A DNA stretch of 55,352 nucleotides. It comes from an uncultured Eubacteriales bacterium (GTDB lineage: Bacteria; Bacillota; Clostridia; Christensenellales; Aristaeellaceae). The stretch lies in contig CADAQF010000010.1 of the NCBI GenBank assembly GCA_902790015.1, positions 1-55,352 of the forward strand, given 5' to 3'. Below, piece after piece: positions 11,941-20,117 of this stretch. How positions within the stretch are numbered: position 1 is the stretch's first letter; the number at the start of each line of letters is the position of its first letter. The notes beneath the pieces are model-generated. The model was not told the DNA's origin. It was given only the letters and a program-made list of their open reading frames with translations, and did not search any database. Position numbers and translations under genes: made by a program.

Positions 11941-12750
11941 GCCATGATCGGCAAAGTGGGCGCGGATATGTTCGGCAAGCTGCTGACCGGCACCCTGAAG
12001 GACGCAGGCATCGATACCGCGGGCATCGTACAGGACGATACTGTGTTCACCACGCTGGCCTTTGTGTCCCTTGATAAAAGCGGCAACCGGGACTTCAGCT
12101 TTGCCCGCAAGCCCGGGGCCGACACCTGCATAAAGCCGGAGGAGGTGGACGAAGCCCTGATCGCGCAGAGCCGGGTGTTCCACTTCGGCACCCTCTCCCT
12201 GACCAATGAACCGGCGGCCTCGGCCACCCGCAGGGCCGTCGCGCTGGCCCGTGAAAAGGGCCTGTATATAAGCCTGGATCCCAACCTGCGCAAGCCCCTC
12301 TGGCCCGATGAGGACGCTGCGAAGGAAGCGATGGAATGGAGCCTGCATGAGGCCGATATCGTCAAGATCAGCGACGAGGAAATCGATTTTCTCTGGGGTC
12401 TTTCTCCGGAGGAAGGCGCTGAAAAGCTGCTGAAGGAATACGGCGTCAGGCTCGTATACGTGACCCTGGGTCCCAAAGGCTGCTATGCCGCAAACGGCCG
12501 CGCGTGCGTCCGGGTATCCAGTCCTTCGGGCATCCATGTGGTGGACACCACGGGAGCGGGGGATATTTTCGGGGGAAGCGCTATGAGCCGGCTGCTGAAG
12601 ACCAAAAAACGCCCGGAGGATCTGACGGAGGAGGAGCTGCGCGCCGTCGTCCGCTTCGCCTGCACCGCCGCCAGCCTTTCCACGCAGCTTCACGGCGGCA
12701 TCAGCAGCGTGCCGGCGGAGGAAAAGGTGATGGAATGCATGGCCGACTGA
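11941..12750 (+). pseudogene. scrK: Fructokinase (PfkB family), N-terminally truncated
   Basis: The frame encodes about 268 residues of a PfkB-family sugar kinase, starting inside the block normally written FIGKVGxDxFG. Still present are SLDPNLRKPLW, VTLGPKGCYA and the C-terminal catalytic/ATP signature DTTGAGDIFGG (catalytic Asp). About 50 N-terminal residues that carry the sugar-binding GG-x-N motifs are missing, and no promoter or ribosome binding site precedes ATG 11944. Upstream DNA belongs to another gene on the other strand. The gene is therefore either a deletion or inversion scar or an assembly chimera. A functional short kinase is unlikely. Confidence 0.75.
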
Positions 12751-12769
12751 GCGCTCTATGACTTTTTGT

Positions 12770-12799
12770 TTGACGATTCCCATTGGGATATGGTATACT
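12770..12799 (+). promoter_or_regulatory. Promoter of pfkA
   Basis: TTGACG (12770-12775), 18-bp spacer, TATACT (12794-12799), 65 bases before the pfkA start. Confidence 0.8.
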
Positions 12800-12863
12800 G
12801 AGTCAGGTTTTTCTGACTATATTTTCCCAACATCATTGATTTGAAGCAAAGGAGCGCAAAGGT

Positions 12864-13859
12864 ATGGCTATGATCAAAAGAATCGGTGTGTTGACCAGCG
12901 GCGGCGACGCGCCCGGCATGAACGCGGCGGTCCGCGCCGTGGTACGCGCCGCGCTGGCGCACGGCATTGAGTGCGTAGGCATCCGCCGCGGCTGGCAGGG
13001 GCTGATCAACACCGACTTCGTTCAGATGACCCGCGCCAGCGTAGGCCATCTGCTTTCCCGCGGCGGCACGATCCTCTATACCGCTCGCAGCGAGGAATTC
13101 ATGACCGAAAAGGGCCAGGAAAAGGCCGTCGCCACCTGCAGGATGCTGGGGCTGGAGGGCGTGGTCGCCATCGGCGGCGACGGTACCTTCCGCGGCGCGC
13201 TGGCCCTGTCCCGCAAGGGCATCCCCGTGGTGGGCATTCCCGCCACTATCGACAACGACGTCGGCTGCACCAATTACACCATCGGCTTTGACTCCGCCTG
13301 CAATACCGCTATCGAGTGCATCGACAAGCTCCGCGACACCATGCAGTCCCACGAGCGCTGCTCCGTGGTGGAAGTGATGGGCCGCAACGCGGGCTTCCTG
13401 GCTCTTTATGTGGGCACGGCCGTGGGCGCCACCGCCGTGCTGGTGCCCGAGCACAAGCTTGACTTTGAAAAGGACGTGATCGAGCGCATCCGCGCCTCCC
13501 GTCTGGCGGGATATACCCACTTCATGATCGTCGTGGCCGAGGGCGCCGGCAAGGCCCACGAGGTCGGGGACAAGATCCAGGAAGCCCTGGGCATCAAGCC
13601 CACCATCTCCGTCATCGGCCATATCCAGCGCGGCGGCGCTCCCACGGGCCGCGACCGCGAGACGGCCACCCGCATGGGCTACTACGCCGTGGAAGCCTTC
13701 GCCGAGGGCCGCGGCAACTGCATCATCGCCACCCAGGAGGGCAGCATCGTCGAGATCCCCATCGAGGAAGCGCTGACCATGAAAAAGCACCTGCAGATGG
13801 ACCGCTACAAGATCATGGAGGTCATGCAGTTCGGAACGAACCTGGACAAGGATCTGTGA
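12864..13859 (+). CDS. pfkA: ATP-dependent 6-phosphofructokinase
   Basis: This 331-residue enzyme phosphorylates fructose 6-phosphate to fructose 1,6-bisphosphate in glycolysis. Visible motifs are the N-terminal nucleotide loop GVLTSGGDAPGMN, GGDGT at about 104-108 (Gly after the second Gly-Asp marks ATP rather than pyrophosphate use), PATIDNDV with the catalytic Asp near 130, and the substrate block MGRNAG. Length is normal for bacterial PfkA (about 320). AAAGGAG at 12848-12854 supports ATG 12864. It has its own promoter and terminator. The enzyme is commonly allosteric (ADP/PEP) in this family. Confidence 0.96.
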   Translation: MAMIKRIGVLTSGGDAPGMNAAVRAVVRAALAHGIECVGIRRGWQGLINTDFVQMTRASVGHLLSRGGTILYTARSEEFMTEKGQEKAVATCRMLGLEGVVAIGGDGTFRGALALSRKGIPVVGIPATIDNDVGCTNYTIGFDSACNTAIECIDKLRDTMQSHERCSVVEVMGRNAGFLALYVGTAVGATAVLVPEHKLDFEKDVIERIRASRLAGYTHFMIVVAEGAGKAHEVGDKIQEALGIKPTISVIGHIQRGGAPTGRDRETATRMGYYAVEAFAEGRGNCIIATQEGSIVEIPIEEALTMKKHLQMDRYKIMEVMQFGTNLDKDL

Positions 13860-13895
13860 TTTTTCCGCCCGCTGGCGGACACATCAGCATATGAT

Positions 13896-13936
13896 AAGGG
13901 CAGCGAAGGGCCAAATCCCCGCTGCCCTTGTTTTTT
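13896..13936 (+). terminator. Terminator of pfkA
   Basis: A perfect 10-bp stem AAGGGCAGCG/CGCTGCCCTT (13896-13905 with 13920-13929) is followed by G and six T residues. Confidence 0.93.
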
Positions 13937-14063
13937 CCCGCCGGTCATTAAGCTTAAGTCTCTTTAAGCTGCATCGCCCCTTCAGGGAATTCCGGCGCTT
14001 AAGAGGCCTCCTCCAGATTCCCTTCCGGTCCGAAGAATTTACGGATTTATTTGCCGGGGGGCC

Positions 14064-14092
14064 TTTTATCCCGGCGGGAAATGTTGTATAAT
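14064..14092 (+). promoter_or_regulatory. Probable promoter of the cdaA operon
   Basis: A TATAAT -10 box (14087-14092) sits 17 bp after a weak -35 (TTTTAT, 14064-14069). It overlaps the TTG at 14092, so that codon would not be transcribed; this points to ATG 14125 as the true start of cdaA. Confidence 0.6.
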
Positions 14093-14124
14093 TGAATAAA
14101 TCCTGGGATGAGGTGAAGGCCGGC

Positions 14125-14988
14125 ATGCAGACGTTCCTGAACAACGCGGAGATGTTTTTGTACAACATCATTCATCTCCCCAATCTGATCAGCGTGCTGG
14201 ACATCATCATCATGGCGGTGCTTTTGTATCAGCTGGTCATGCTCACCCGCCAGACCCCGGCCATTCAGGTGGTCAAGGGGCTGGCCGTGCTGCTGGTCAT
14301 CAGCCTGCTCAGCGAGCTGCTGGGCCTGACCTCCCTGAACTGGCTGATGCAGAAGCTGCTGAATAACCCGGCGCTGCTGGTGGTGATACTGTTCCAGCCG
14401 GAGCTGAGGCGCATGCTGGCGCAGCTGGGCCAGGGCGCGGGGCTGGAGCATACCCTGTCCGGCGCGTCCGAAACGGAAAACCAGCGCATCATACGCGAAA
14501 TCACCCAGTGCTGCATCCGCCTGTCCCGCCGCCGCGTGGGCGCGCTGATCGTGTTCGAGCAGAAAACGGGCCTCAAGGAGGTCATCGAAACCGGCACCCA
14601 GCTGGACGCCTCCATTTCCGCCCCGCTGCTTGAAAACATATTCGAGCCCAACACCCCGCTGCACGACGGGGCCGTCATCATCCGCGGGCAGAGGATCGTG
14701 TCCGCCGCCTGCGTGCTCAAGCTGAGCGAATCCCACGCCCTGTCGCGGGACTTAGGCACGCGCCACCGCGCCGCCCTGGGCATATCCGAATCCACGGACG
14801 CCGTCACGGTCATCGTGTCCGAAGAAACCGGCACCATCTCGCTTACGCGGGACGGCCATATGACCCGCCACCTGGACGCGGCCGCGCTGACCGCCGCCCT
14901 CAATGAGCTGTATACCGAGCAGCCTTCCTTCCTGCGCCGCGTGTTCAGCCGTTTCAACGTCAGAAGGGAGCAAAAAGGTGTCCAATGA
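14125..14988 (+). CDS. cdaA: Diadenylate cyclase CdaA
   Basis: This membrane enzyme makes cyclic di-AMP from two ATP. With the start at ATG 14125 it has 287 residues, the usual CdaA length. A GAGGTG ribosome binding site stands about ten bases upstream, and the longer TTG start at 14092 falls inside the -10 box. About three membrane helices occupy residues 15-95. The DisA_N catalytic domain follows, with the ATP-binding DGA (near 181, in LHDGAVI) and RHR (near 213-215, in GTRHRAALG). The gene overlaps cdaR by 11 bases, so the enzyme and its regulator are translationally coupled. c-di-AMP controls potassium and osmolyte balance and wall integrity in Bacillota. Confidence 0.95.
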   Translation: MQTFLNNAEMFLYNIIHLPNLISVLDIIIMAVLLYQLVMLTRQTPAIQVVKGLAVLLVISLLSELLGLTSLNWLMQKLLNNPALLVVILFQPELRRMLAQLGQGAGLEHTLSGASETENQRIIREITQCCIRLSRRRVGALIVFEQKTGLKEVIETGTQLDASISAPLLENIFEPNTPLHDGAVIIRGQRIVSAACVLKLSESHALSRDLGTRHRAALGISESTDAVTVIVSEETGTISLTRDGHMTRHLDAAALTAALNELYTEQPSFLRRVFSRFNVRREQKGVQ

Positions 14989-16084
14989 TCAGAAAATCAC
15001 CCGCAGCACGCGGCAGAGCCCTTCCGTGGGGGACTGGCTCAGGCGCGTGGGCCGGGGCATCGTTCATAACTGGCCGTGGAAGCTGGGCTGCCTTGTGCTG
15101 TCCGTCTGCCTGTGGGCGGGCGTGATCGCGCAGGACGATACCCTGCGCCGGCCCAAGACCTTCAGCGACGTGACCATCGCCGTGCGCAACAGCGATACGC
15201 TGCAGCGCAACGGCTTTATCGTCGTGTCCGGCCTGGAGCAGGAGCATTTAAGCGGCCTCAGCATGCGGGCGGACGTTCCGCAGAAGGCTTTTCAGTCCGC
15301 CGCGGCCTCCAACTACGACCCCCGGGTGGACCTGAGCCGCATCCGCAGCGCCGGCACCCAGCAGGTGGCCGTGGTGACCACCAATTCCGCCCAGTACGGC
15401 ACCGTGACGGATCTGTCCGTCACCAGCCTGGAGGTGCAGGTGGAGGAATATATCACCCGCAGCATGATCCCCGTCAGCCGGGTGGAAACCTTCGGAAGCC
15501 TGCCGGATAACTTTTATTACCGGGAGCCCTCGACCGACCCCAGCTACGTCTCCATCGCCGGCCCCAGGTCCCTGGTCAACGCCGTGGTGCGCTGCGTTCC
15601 GCAGTTTGACTTAAGCGCGGTGATCCCCTTCTTCGGTACCGAAAGGACGGCCGTTCCCTTTATCCTGGTGGACGCCAGCGGCAACGAGGTCGCGCAGACA
15701 CAGATCCGCGTGTCCCCCCTGAACAGCGGCATCATCATCGACACCGTGACGGTTTCGCTGGATATGTTCGAATATCTGACCCTGCCGGTCAATACGGAGA
15801 CTGCCGTTACAGGCGAGCCGGCCGACGGCTATTACGTAAAAAACGTCACCCCTTCCCACGCGCAGGTAAAGGCGGCCCTGCAGACAGCGGGCAGCGATCC
15901 CGTATGGCAGGACATCCAGGTAAGCGACCCGGTGGACCTGACCGGCCTTACGCAGACGCAGACCTTCCACGTTCACCTGTTAAAGCCCGAAAAATGCGAG
16001 CATCTGAGCACGGAGGACATACTTCTGACCGTTGAGATCGCCCCGGAGCAGACGCAAAAGGATACGTCGGAGGACGACGTATGA
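14978..16084 (+). CDS. cdaR: CdaA regulatory protein CdaR (YbbR domains)
   Basis: From GTG 14978 (purine-rich AGAAGGGAG upstream) the product has 368 residues. A short basic cytoplasmic start leads to one membrane helix (about residues 24-45, PWKLGCLVLSVCLWAGVIAQ). A long extracytoplasmic part of YbbR repeats follows (phrases like RNGFIVVSGL, PVNTETAVTGEPADGYYVKNVTPSHAQVKA). CdaR binds CdaA at the membrane and modulates its activity. The open frame extends further upstream to 14903, but that part lies inside cdaA and has no start signals. It is followed directly by an overlapping membrane-protein gene instead of the common glmM. Confidence 0.9.
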   Translation: MSNDQKITRSTRQSPSVGDWLRRVGRGIVHNWPWKLGCLVLSVCLWAGVIAQDDTLRRPKTFSDVTIAVRNSDTLQRNGFIVVSGLEQEHLSGLSMRADVPQKAFQSAAASNYDPRVDLSRIRSAGTQQVAVVTTNSAQYGTVTDLSVTSLEVQVEEYITRSMIPVSRVETFGSLPDNFYYREPSTDPSYVSIAGPRSLVNAVVRCVPQFDLSAVIPFFGTERTAVPFILVDASGNEVAQTQIRVSPLNSGIIIDTVTVSLDMFEYLTLPVNTETAVTGEPADGYYVKNVTPSHAQVKAALQTAGSDPVWQDIQVSDPVDLTGLTQTQTFHVHLLKPEKCEHLSTEDILLTVEIAPEQTQKDTSEDDV

Positions 16085-16782
16085 ACGCGTTCGCGCGCGG
16101 CCTTTTCCAGCTGCTGATCGGCTGGATGCGCGGACTGTCTTCCCTGTGGGACGGAAGCTTCGCCACGCTCGACCGGCTTTCCGGCTGGATCAACGGGCAT
16201 TGGCTGGGCCTGGCGCTGCTGCTGGTGCTGTTGGGCACGGCGGCCGATTTTGTCGTGTGGCTGCTGCGCTGGCGTCCCTACCGGGCCTGGGCCAGCCGGC
16301 TTAAAGCCATGCGCGGGCTTTCCCTGCAGGGCATCCTGCACGAGATCCGTTTTCACCGCGGCTATTCCGGGGACAACACCCAGATCATGGAGGCCGCCCG
16401 CCCCATTCTGACTGACAGCCCGGTCTCCTCTTCTGCGCAGGACGAGGACTTGGCTGTTTCCCCAAACGCGTTCACCGGAAGAGAGCACCTGGAAATGGAT
16501 CTGGGGGTATCCTCCTATCCGGAGGCTTCCTCTGAGAAAGAGTCCGTGGACGGCCTACCCTCCCCCGGGCGGCGCCGCCGCAGCGGCCGCGCGCGGCCCT
16601 CCCGCCTGCGCGGGGCGGTCATGCAGATGCGCGAGCGGCTGCACAAGAAGGAGGAAGAGGACGATTATGAGCCGGACACGCTGCCTCCCATCATGAGCAA
16701 GGAGGAGGCCTTCCGCGCGCCCGTTTACCCCAAGGGCCAGTCAAGGCCCGGCCAGCAACCCAACGGAGGGCAGGAACCGTGA
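16081..16782 (+). CDS. Unknown membrane protein coupled to cdaR
   Basis: I do not recognise this 233-residue protein. An amphipathic N-terminus (FARGLFQLLIGWMRGL) precedes one clear membrane helix (about 41-63, WLGLALLLVLLGTAADFVVWLLRW). A basic stretch follows. The rest (from about 85) is low-complexity, charged and Ser/Pro-rich, probably disordered and cytoplasmic, with an Arg-rich patch (GRRRRSGRARPSRLRG). Its ATG overlaps the cdaR stop in ATGA, and its own end overlaps the next gene by four bases. Tight coupling suggests a link with the c-di-AMP synthase complex or the envelope, which is inference only. Confidence 0.75.
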   Translation: MNAFARGLFQLLIGWMRGLSSLWDGSFATLDRLSGWINGHWLGLALLLVLLGTAADFVVWLLRWRPYRAWASRLKAMRGLSLQGILHEIRFHRGYSGDNTQIMEAARPILTDSPVSSSAQDEDLAVSPNAFTGREHLEMDLGVSSYPEASSEKESVDGLPSPGRRRRSGRARPSRLRGAVMQMRERLHKKEEEDDYEPDTLPPIMSKEEAFRAPVYPKGQSRPGQQPNGGQEP

Positions 16783-18071
16783 CGCTGAACCCGGCCTTTT
16801 TATCGGAGGTCGCCCCGCTGTTGGGCGACGCGCTGCCGGCCTTTACCGCCGCCATGCAGGCGCCCGCCGTGCGCGGCCTGCGGCTGAACCCGAAATACGC
16901 CCCGGAGCTTTTTCCCGATCTTCTGGGGCCTGTGCCCTGGGCGGAAAACGGCTTCTATCTTTCGCCGGACTCCCGCCTGGGCCAATCCGCCGCCCATGAG
17001 GCCGGCGCTTTTTATATGCAGGAACCCAGCGCCATGGCCCCGGCGGAGGCGCTGGACGTACAGCCGGACGACCTGGTGCTGGATCTTTGCGCCGCCCCCG
17101 GCGGCAAAACGACCCAGCTGGCCCGAAAGCTCACCCGCGGCACGCTCGTGGCCAACGAGATCCACCCCGGCCGGGCGCGGATACTGGCCGGGAATGTGGA
17201 AAGGCTGGGGCTTAAAAACGTGATCGTCACCAGCGCCCCGCCAGAAAAGCTTTCGCGGCAGTGGCCGCTGCTGTTCGACCGGGTGCTGACGGACGCTCCC
17301 TGCTCCGGGGAGGGCATGTTCCGCAAAAACCCCGCCGCCATGGAGGAATGGCAGCCTTCCTCGCCCTCCGGCTGCGCCAGGCGCCAGCGGGATATACTGG
17401 CCTGCGCCGTAAGCCTCCTAAGGCCCGGGGGCACGCTGGTCTACAGCACCTGCACCTTCAACCGTCTGGAAAACGAAGACCAGGCCGAATGGCTTATACA
17501 GGAATACCCCGAGCTTGAAATGAGCCCCTTCGCCCTGCCGGGCCTGCCTCCCGCAGCGGACGGCCTTTTGCGGCTGTGGCCTCACGAGGTGCGGGGGGAG
17601 GGACATTTTGCCGCCCGCTTCCGCAAAAAGGACGGGCCTTTGCCTGCGCGGGATCCCCGCTCCCTGCCCCGGCCGGACAGGGGGGTCCTGGCCCGCGCAG
17701 ACGAGGCGCTTGAAAGCCTCATATATGACCCGCCCCGGGATATCCGCCTGTTCGGAGAGCTGCTGCTTGTTCCGCCCTCCTTCGTGCCGGACCTGGCGGG
17801 GCTCACGGTGCTGCGTCTCGGGCTTTCTCTGGGACGTTTCCAGGGAAAGACCTTTTTGCCCGATCACGCCCTCTCCCGCGCCTGCCGTCCCCTCAGGACT
17901 TTTCCCGTGGACGAACAGGGAGCGGCCGCCTATCTGCACGGCGAAGCCCTTCCCGCGTCCGAAAATGAGCGGGGCTTTGGCGTCGTCACCGCGGACGGGT
18001 TCCCCCTGGGCTGGGGCAAAGCCTCGGACGGGCAGATCAAAAACCACTACCCCAAGGGACTGCGCAGGTAA
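16779..18071 (+). CDS. rsmF: 16S rRNA (cytosine-C5) methyltransferase, RsmF/NOL1-NOP2-Sun family
   Basis: The 430-residue product transfers methyl from S-adenosylmethionine to cytosine C5 in rRNA. The SAM-binding loop DLCAAPGGKTTQLA lies near residue 103. The two catalytic cysteines are Cys175 in DAPCSGEGMF and Cys225 in YSTCTF. The C-terminal third (about 290-425) resembles the RNA-binding extension of RsmF/YebU rather than the shorter RsmB. GTG 16779 overlaps the previous stop (GTGA), with GGAGGG upstream. The exact target base cannot be read from sequence. The 3' end abuts a decayed mobile-element gene on the other strand. Confidence 0.9.
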   Translation: MTLNPAFLSEVAPLLGDALPAFTAAMQAPAVRGLRLNPKYAPELFPDLLGPVPWAENGFYLSPDSRLGQSAAHEAGAFYMQEPSAMAPAEALDVQPDDLVLDLCAAPGGKTTQLARKLTRGTLVANEIHPGRARILAGNVERLGLKNVIVTSAPPEKLSRQWPLLFDRVLTDAPCSGEGMFRKNPAAMEEWQPSSPSGCARRQRDILACAVSLLRPGGTLVYSTCTFNRLENEDQAEWLIQEYPELEMSPFALPGLPPAADGLLRLWPHEVRGEGHFAARFRKKDGPLPARDPRSLPRPDRGVLARADEALESLIYDPPRDIRLFGELLLVPPSFVPDLAGLTVLRLGLSLGRFQGKTFLPDHALSRACRPLRTFPVDEQGAAAYLHGEALPASENERGFGVVTADGFPLGWGKASDGQIKNHYPKGLRR

Positions 18072-19075
18072 AGAAAGGCTTTCTTTCGCAGGCTTTCATC
18101 CACAAACGAGCGCGCGCCGTATTCCGTCGCCAGCCCGTCCATCTCGTTGTACAGCGCGCGGAGCTTCCTTTAACATCCTCCGCTGCTTCGCTTCGTCCCC
18201 GCTCTCCACGGCTTCCATGTATTCCTGGTCGCGGGCGGCCTCTGCATCAGAAATTGAAAAGCTTTTCTTGACAGTTTCTCCGGATTGTGGTTTACTATTT
18301 TTAGAGGAGTCAGCGGATTCGGTGCCCGGCATTGTCAATAAGCCCGGCCCGGAGTTACCGTTCAAAATTGACTTCTCTTTTTGTTTAGTTATGTCTTGTA
18401 ATTGAGTAATATCATAGAAAACCCTTTCCCCGGTCTTTTTGACTCCTACGTTTATTCGGCCTTCCAGCCACATATCCCCAACTTTGAATACTGTATTGAA
18501 ATAATCCCATCCTGCGTCATATTCCGGATGCCGTGAATTAGGACCACCATGGCTGTCATATGTGCTTATTGATAGCAGTTCCTCCAGTTCCGTTGATGCA
18601 GAAAGTTTTGCTCCATATATATCGTCTGTTACATTTTTCCCTCTGTGCACATATTCTTTTATAGAGCTTCTATAAATGACGGCATTCACGTTTTCCGGAT
18701 TTAAAAGCGTTCCGCTTTTGTATTTTTTCCTTAAGACATCTCTTGCTTTGTCTATCTTTTCTTTTATGTTTAATCCGTCAAACTGTTCCTGATCCACATC
18801 AACATTGACATATGGCATCCCATCAGCATCATACTGGATGCTGAATTTTTTTGCTGTTTCTTCGCTCTCAGCCTCCATCAGTCCCTGGAACCCCTCGACG
18901 TCATTCCTTTCCATCAGCCCCTGCACGTACTTCCCCAGCGCCGCAAAGGCCCGGTTCTGCTCCGCCGTGCCCGCCGTCCACTTGAGGTCGAACAGCTCCA
19001 TGGCCTCGCTGATCGTTCCCCCGCTCAGCATGAAGTCCCCCGCCGCCGTGTACAGCCGCTGCCGGTCCCCATTAC
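18072..19075 (-). pseudogene. Remnant of a phage/ICE-type large polyvalent protein gene (LPD3-like), truncated and frameshifted
   Basis: On the minus strand a coding remnant runs from about 19075 (RLYTAAGDFMLSGG) to 18165, then continues in another frame as RALYNEMDGLATEYGARSFV to about 18072. That implies a one-base frameshift near 18160-18170 and no intact N-terminus. The middle part (FDGLNIKEKIDKARDVLRKK, IYRSSIKEYVHRGKN, STELEELLSISTY, WLEGRINVGVKKTGERVFYD) resembles the LPD3-type domain found in huge polyvalent proteins of phages and conjugative elements. KSFSISDAEAARDQEYMEAV is likewise typical of such proteins. Bases about 18240-18850 are much richer in A+T (near 40% G+C by eye) than both flanks. 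The family call is tentative; its foreign, decayed nature is well supported. Confidence 0.6.
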
Positions 19076-19088
19076 TTTTCCGAAACTT

Positions 19089-19117
19089 TTGCTTTTTGGC
19101 CTGATCTATTGTATAAT
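19089..19117 (+). promoter_or_regulatory. Promoter of the 5'-nucleotidase gene
   Basis: TTGCTT (19089-19094), 17-bp spacer, TATAAT (19112-19117), immediately outside the mobile-element remnant. Confidence 0.8.
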
Positions 19118-19163
19118 GATAAATGGGATGCTTTGCTCCCGTTTCTTGAAAGGATGGTCCCTT

Positions 19164-20084
19164 ATGCCGTATGATCTGACGACACCGCTGGTCATCGCCA
19201 TTTCCTCGCGGGCGCTGTTCAACCTGGAGGCTGAAAACAGCATTTTTGAAAAAGAAGGGCTTAAGGCCTATACGGAATACCAGCTGCAGCACGAGCGGGA
19301 CATCATCCCCAAGGGCCCGGCCTTTCCGCTGGTCGAAGCCTTTCTGCGCCTGAACGGGCTGACCGGCGAACGCCGGGTGGTGGAGGTCATCATCGTATCC
19401 CGCAACAGCCCGGACACCAGCCTGCGCATATTCTCCTCCGTGGAAAGATACGGGCTGGACATCACGCGCGCCGCGCTGGTGGGCGGGGCGGACGTGACCC
19501 CGTATCTGCGTTCCTTCCATACCGACCTGTTTTTGTCCGCCTACGGGCCGGACGTCAAGCGGGCGGTGGACGAGGGCATCGCCGCCGGGCAGATCCTGAC
19601 CGGGGTCAGCCATTCGGAGGCGGAAAAGCCGGTCGACCAGATCCGCATCGCCTTTGACGGGGACGCCGTGCTTTTCAACGCCGAGGCCGAACGCGTGTTT
19701 CAGCACAACGGACTGGAGGCCTTCACCCGTCACGAGCAGGACAAGGCGAACGTTCCGCTCAAAAAAGGGCCGTTTGCCAACTTCCTGATGACGCTTTCCA
19801 ACATCCAGGCCCTGTTTCCCTCCCAGGAAAACGCGCCCATCCGCACCGCTCTGGTGACCTCCCGCAACGCCAAGGCCCTGGAAAGGCCGCTTCGCACCCT
19901 GCGGGAATGGGGCGTGCGCGTGGACGAAGCCTTTTTCCTGGGCGGCGTCACCAAGAAGGAGGTGCTGGCCTCCTTCGGCGCTCACATTTTCTTTGACGAC
20001 CAGCACGTGCACGCGGACCCCGCCAACGAGGTGGTACCCTCCGCGCTGGTTCCCTACCGCAGCGACGACGACCCGGCCGAATGA
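19164..20084 (+). CDS. Cytosolic 5'-nucleotidase (PF06189 family)
   Basis: The 306-residue product matches the bacterial members of the 5'-nucleotidase family related to NT5C1: VIAISSRALFNL near the start, VVEVIIVSRNSPDTSLRIF, IRIAFDGDAVLF (motif with the nucleophile-type Asp), LVTSRNAKALERPLRTLREW, and FFDDQHVH near the end. It likely removes the 5' phosphate from nucleoside monophosphates in the cytoplasm. ATG 19164 was chosen because it follows GAAAGG and begins the conserved region; the longer frame from 19089 overlaps the promoter. A short gap leads to the GH28 gene, possibly in one transcript. Confidence 0.88.
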   Translation: MPYDLTTPLVIAISSRALFNLEAENSIFEKEGLKAYTEYQLQHERDIIPKGPAFPLVEAFLRLNGLTGERRVVEVIIVSRNSPDTSLRIFSSVERYGLDITRAALVGGADVTPYLRSFHTDLFLSAYGPDVKRAVDEGIAAGQILTGVSHSEAEKPVDQIRIAFDGDAVLFNAEAERVFQHNGLEAFTRHEQDKANVPLKKGPFANFLMTLSNIQALFPSQENAPIRTALVTSRNAKALERPLRTLREWGVRVDEAFFLGGVTKKEVLASFGAHIFFDDQHVHADPANEVVPSALVPYRSDDDPAE

Positions 20085-20117
20085 ACGAAAAAATGACCGC
20101 AGGGAGGATGTTTTATC

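Noticed and set aside
12504..12761. Alternative-frame product over the fructokinase 3' end.
   Set aside because: Overlaps the conserved PfkB catalytic motif in the other frame and has no features of its own.
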